Origin: Alteromonas sp. M12
GTDB lineage: Bacteria; Pseudomonadota; Gammaproteobacteria; Enterobacterales; Alteromonadaceae
NCBI RefSeq assembly: GCF_037478005.1
Contig: NZ_CP144164.1
Span: 1,364,001-1,428,000, forward strand
DNA length: 64,000 bases
Reading direction: 5' to 3'
Part shown: one piece after another, positions 63,684-64,000 of the stretch
Numbering within the stretch: the first letter of the stretch is position 1
Layout: the number at the start of each line of letters is the position of its first letter
Program-made: the position numbers and the translations under genes
Notes under the pieces: model-generated
The model's database searches: none
What the model was told of the DNA's origin: nothing
Seen by the model: only the letters and a program-made list of their open reading frames with translations

Positions 63684-64000
63684 ATGAGCAACCCCCTTAA
63701 AATAACTGAATTGGTACTGCGTGATGCGCACCAATCTTTATTAGCCACTAGAATGCGATTGGACGATATGTTACCCATCGCAGCGAAATTAGATAAAGTT
63801 GGCTTTTGGTCAATGGAATCTTGGGGAGGCGCTACATTCGACTCTTGCATTCGTTATCTTGGCGAAGATCCTTGGGATCGTATCCGTGAATTAAAAAAGG
63901 CCATGCCTAATACACCTCAGCAGATGTTGCTAAGAGGGCAGAATCTTTTGGGGTATCGTCACTACGCAGATGATGTAGTTGAAAAGTTTGTAGAAAGAGC
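63684..64000 (+). CDS. oadA: oxaloacetate decarboxylase alpha subunit (3' end outside window)
   Basis: The biotin-dependent alpha subunit transfers the carboxyl group of oxaloacetate to biotin before sodium-coupled decarboxylation in the membrane. The visible 105 residues begin [20 protein letters not shown] and continue [20 protein letters not shown] and [20 protein letters not shown], the start of the carboxyltransferase barrel with metal-binding RDAHQS. TAGGAG precedes the ATG. The gene runs off the window. Confidence 0.93.
   Translation, partial: MSNPLKITELVLRDAHQSLLATRMRLDDMLPIAAKLDKVGFWSMESWGGATFDSCIRYLGEDPWDRIRELKKAMPNTPQQMLLRGQNLLGYRHYADDVVEKFVER

Overview
The window is chromosomal DNA of a marine gammaproteobacterium of the order Alteromonadales, most like the Glaciecola/Paraglaciecola/Alteromonas group. 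Support comes from the gene orders ribB-ribH-nusB-thiL-pgpA and xseB-ispA-dxs, the Vibrio/Alteromonas-type flagellar-chemotaxis operon flhA-flhF-flhG-fliA-cheYZAB-parC-parP-cheW, PomAB-type stator genes, a PEP-CTERM protein-sorting module, oxaloacetate decarboxylase genes and a moderately AT-rich base composition. No rRNA operon, CRISPR array, transposase, integrase or prophage was seen. The two ends cut genes: ribB at the left and oadA at the right.

Layout. 1-6.7 kb: riboflavin, thiamine, phospholipid and isoprenoid housekeeping genes. 7.0-8.7 kb: stator genes pomA/pomB. 8.7-14.2 kb: a tightly coupled seven-gene minus-strand operon (NTF2-like, SDR, flavin oxidoreductase, DUF1365, Cfa-type methyltransferase, chalcone-isomerase-like, DUF3833 lipoprotein). 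It faces a Lon-N-like gene and an ECF sigma factor/ChrR anti-sigma pair (14.4-16.3 kb). Matching TGATCC-N18/19-TAAA sites precede both the operon and the sigma gene, so I read the block as a singlet-oxygen/photo-oxidative regulon that remodels membrane fatty acids. 16.4-21.9 kb: bamD, rluD, pgeF and clpB, the last with a sigma-32-like promoter. 22.0-27.8 kb: a large TPR protein resembling PrsT and two PEP-CTERM proteins, each of the two with a sigma-54-type promoter, plus pssA. 28.1-40.4 kb: the flagellar/chemotaxis operon behind its own sigma-54-type promoter. CheA carries a triple repeat in its linker that may be the docking region for ParP.

40.5-44.5 kb is accessory: a secreted proline-iminopeptidase-like hydrolase, a 72-bp hairpin element, a HAD dehalogenase divergent from a TetR regulator with three palindromes between them, and a ParD-like protein overlapping a second methionine aminopeptidase. 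44.6-51.9 kb: a PmrAB-like two-component system, a glycosyltransferase/TVP38/ArnT-like operon and a phosphoethanolamine transferase, joined by shared CTTAAG-type boxes. 52.0-57.4 kb: a MetJ-box-controlled methionine block, metA followed by a methionine synthase cleanly split into two genes, then a DUF938 methyltransferase. 57.4-62.1 kb: a GNAT-like gene, recX (no recA beside it), alaS and csrA. 62.3-63.0 kb: tRNA-Ser(GCT) and two tRNA-Arg(ACG) genes, each tRNA-Arg followed by a structured repeat that ends in a second copy of the tRNA 3' end. The window closes with oadG and the start of oadA.

The least explained elements are the tRNA-Arg-linked structured repeats, the ParD-like/MetAP pair, the ECF/ChrR fatty-acid operon and its control region, the sigma-54-controlled PEP-CTERM module, the CheA triple repeat and the split MetH. 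All calls are by reading alone; no database search was run.
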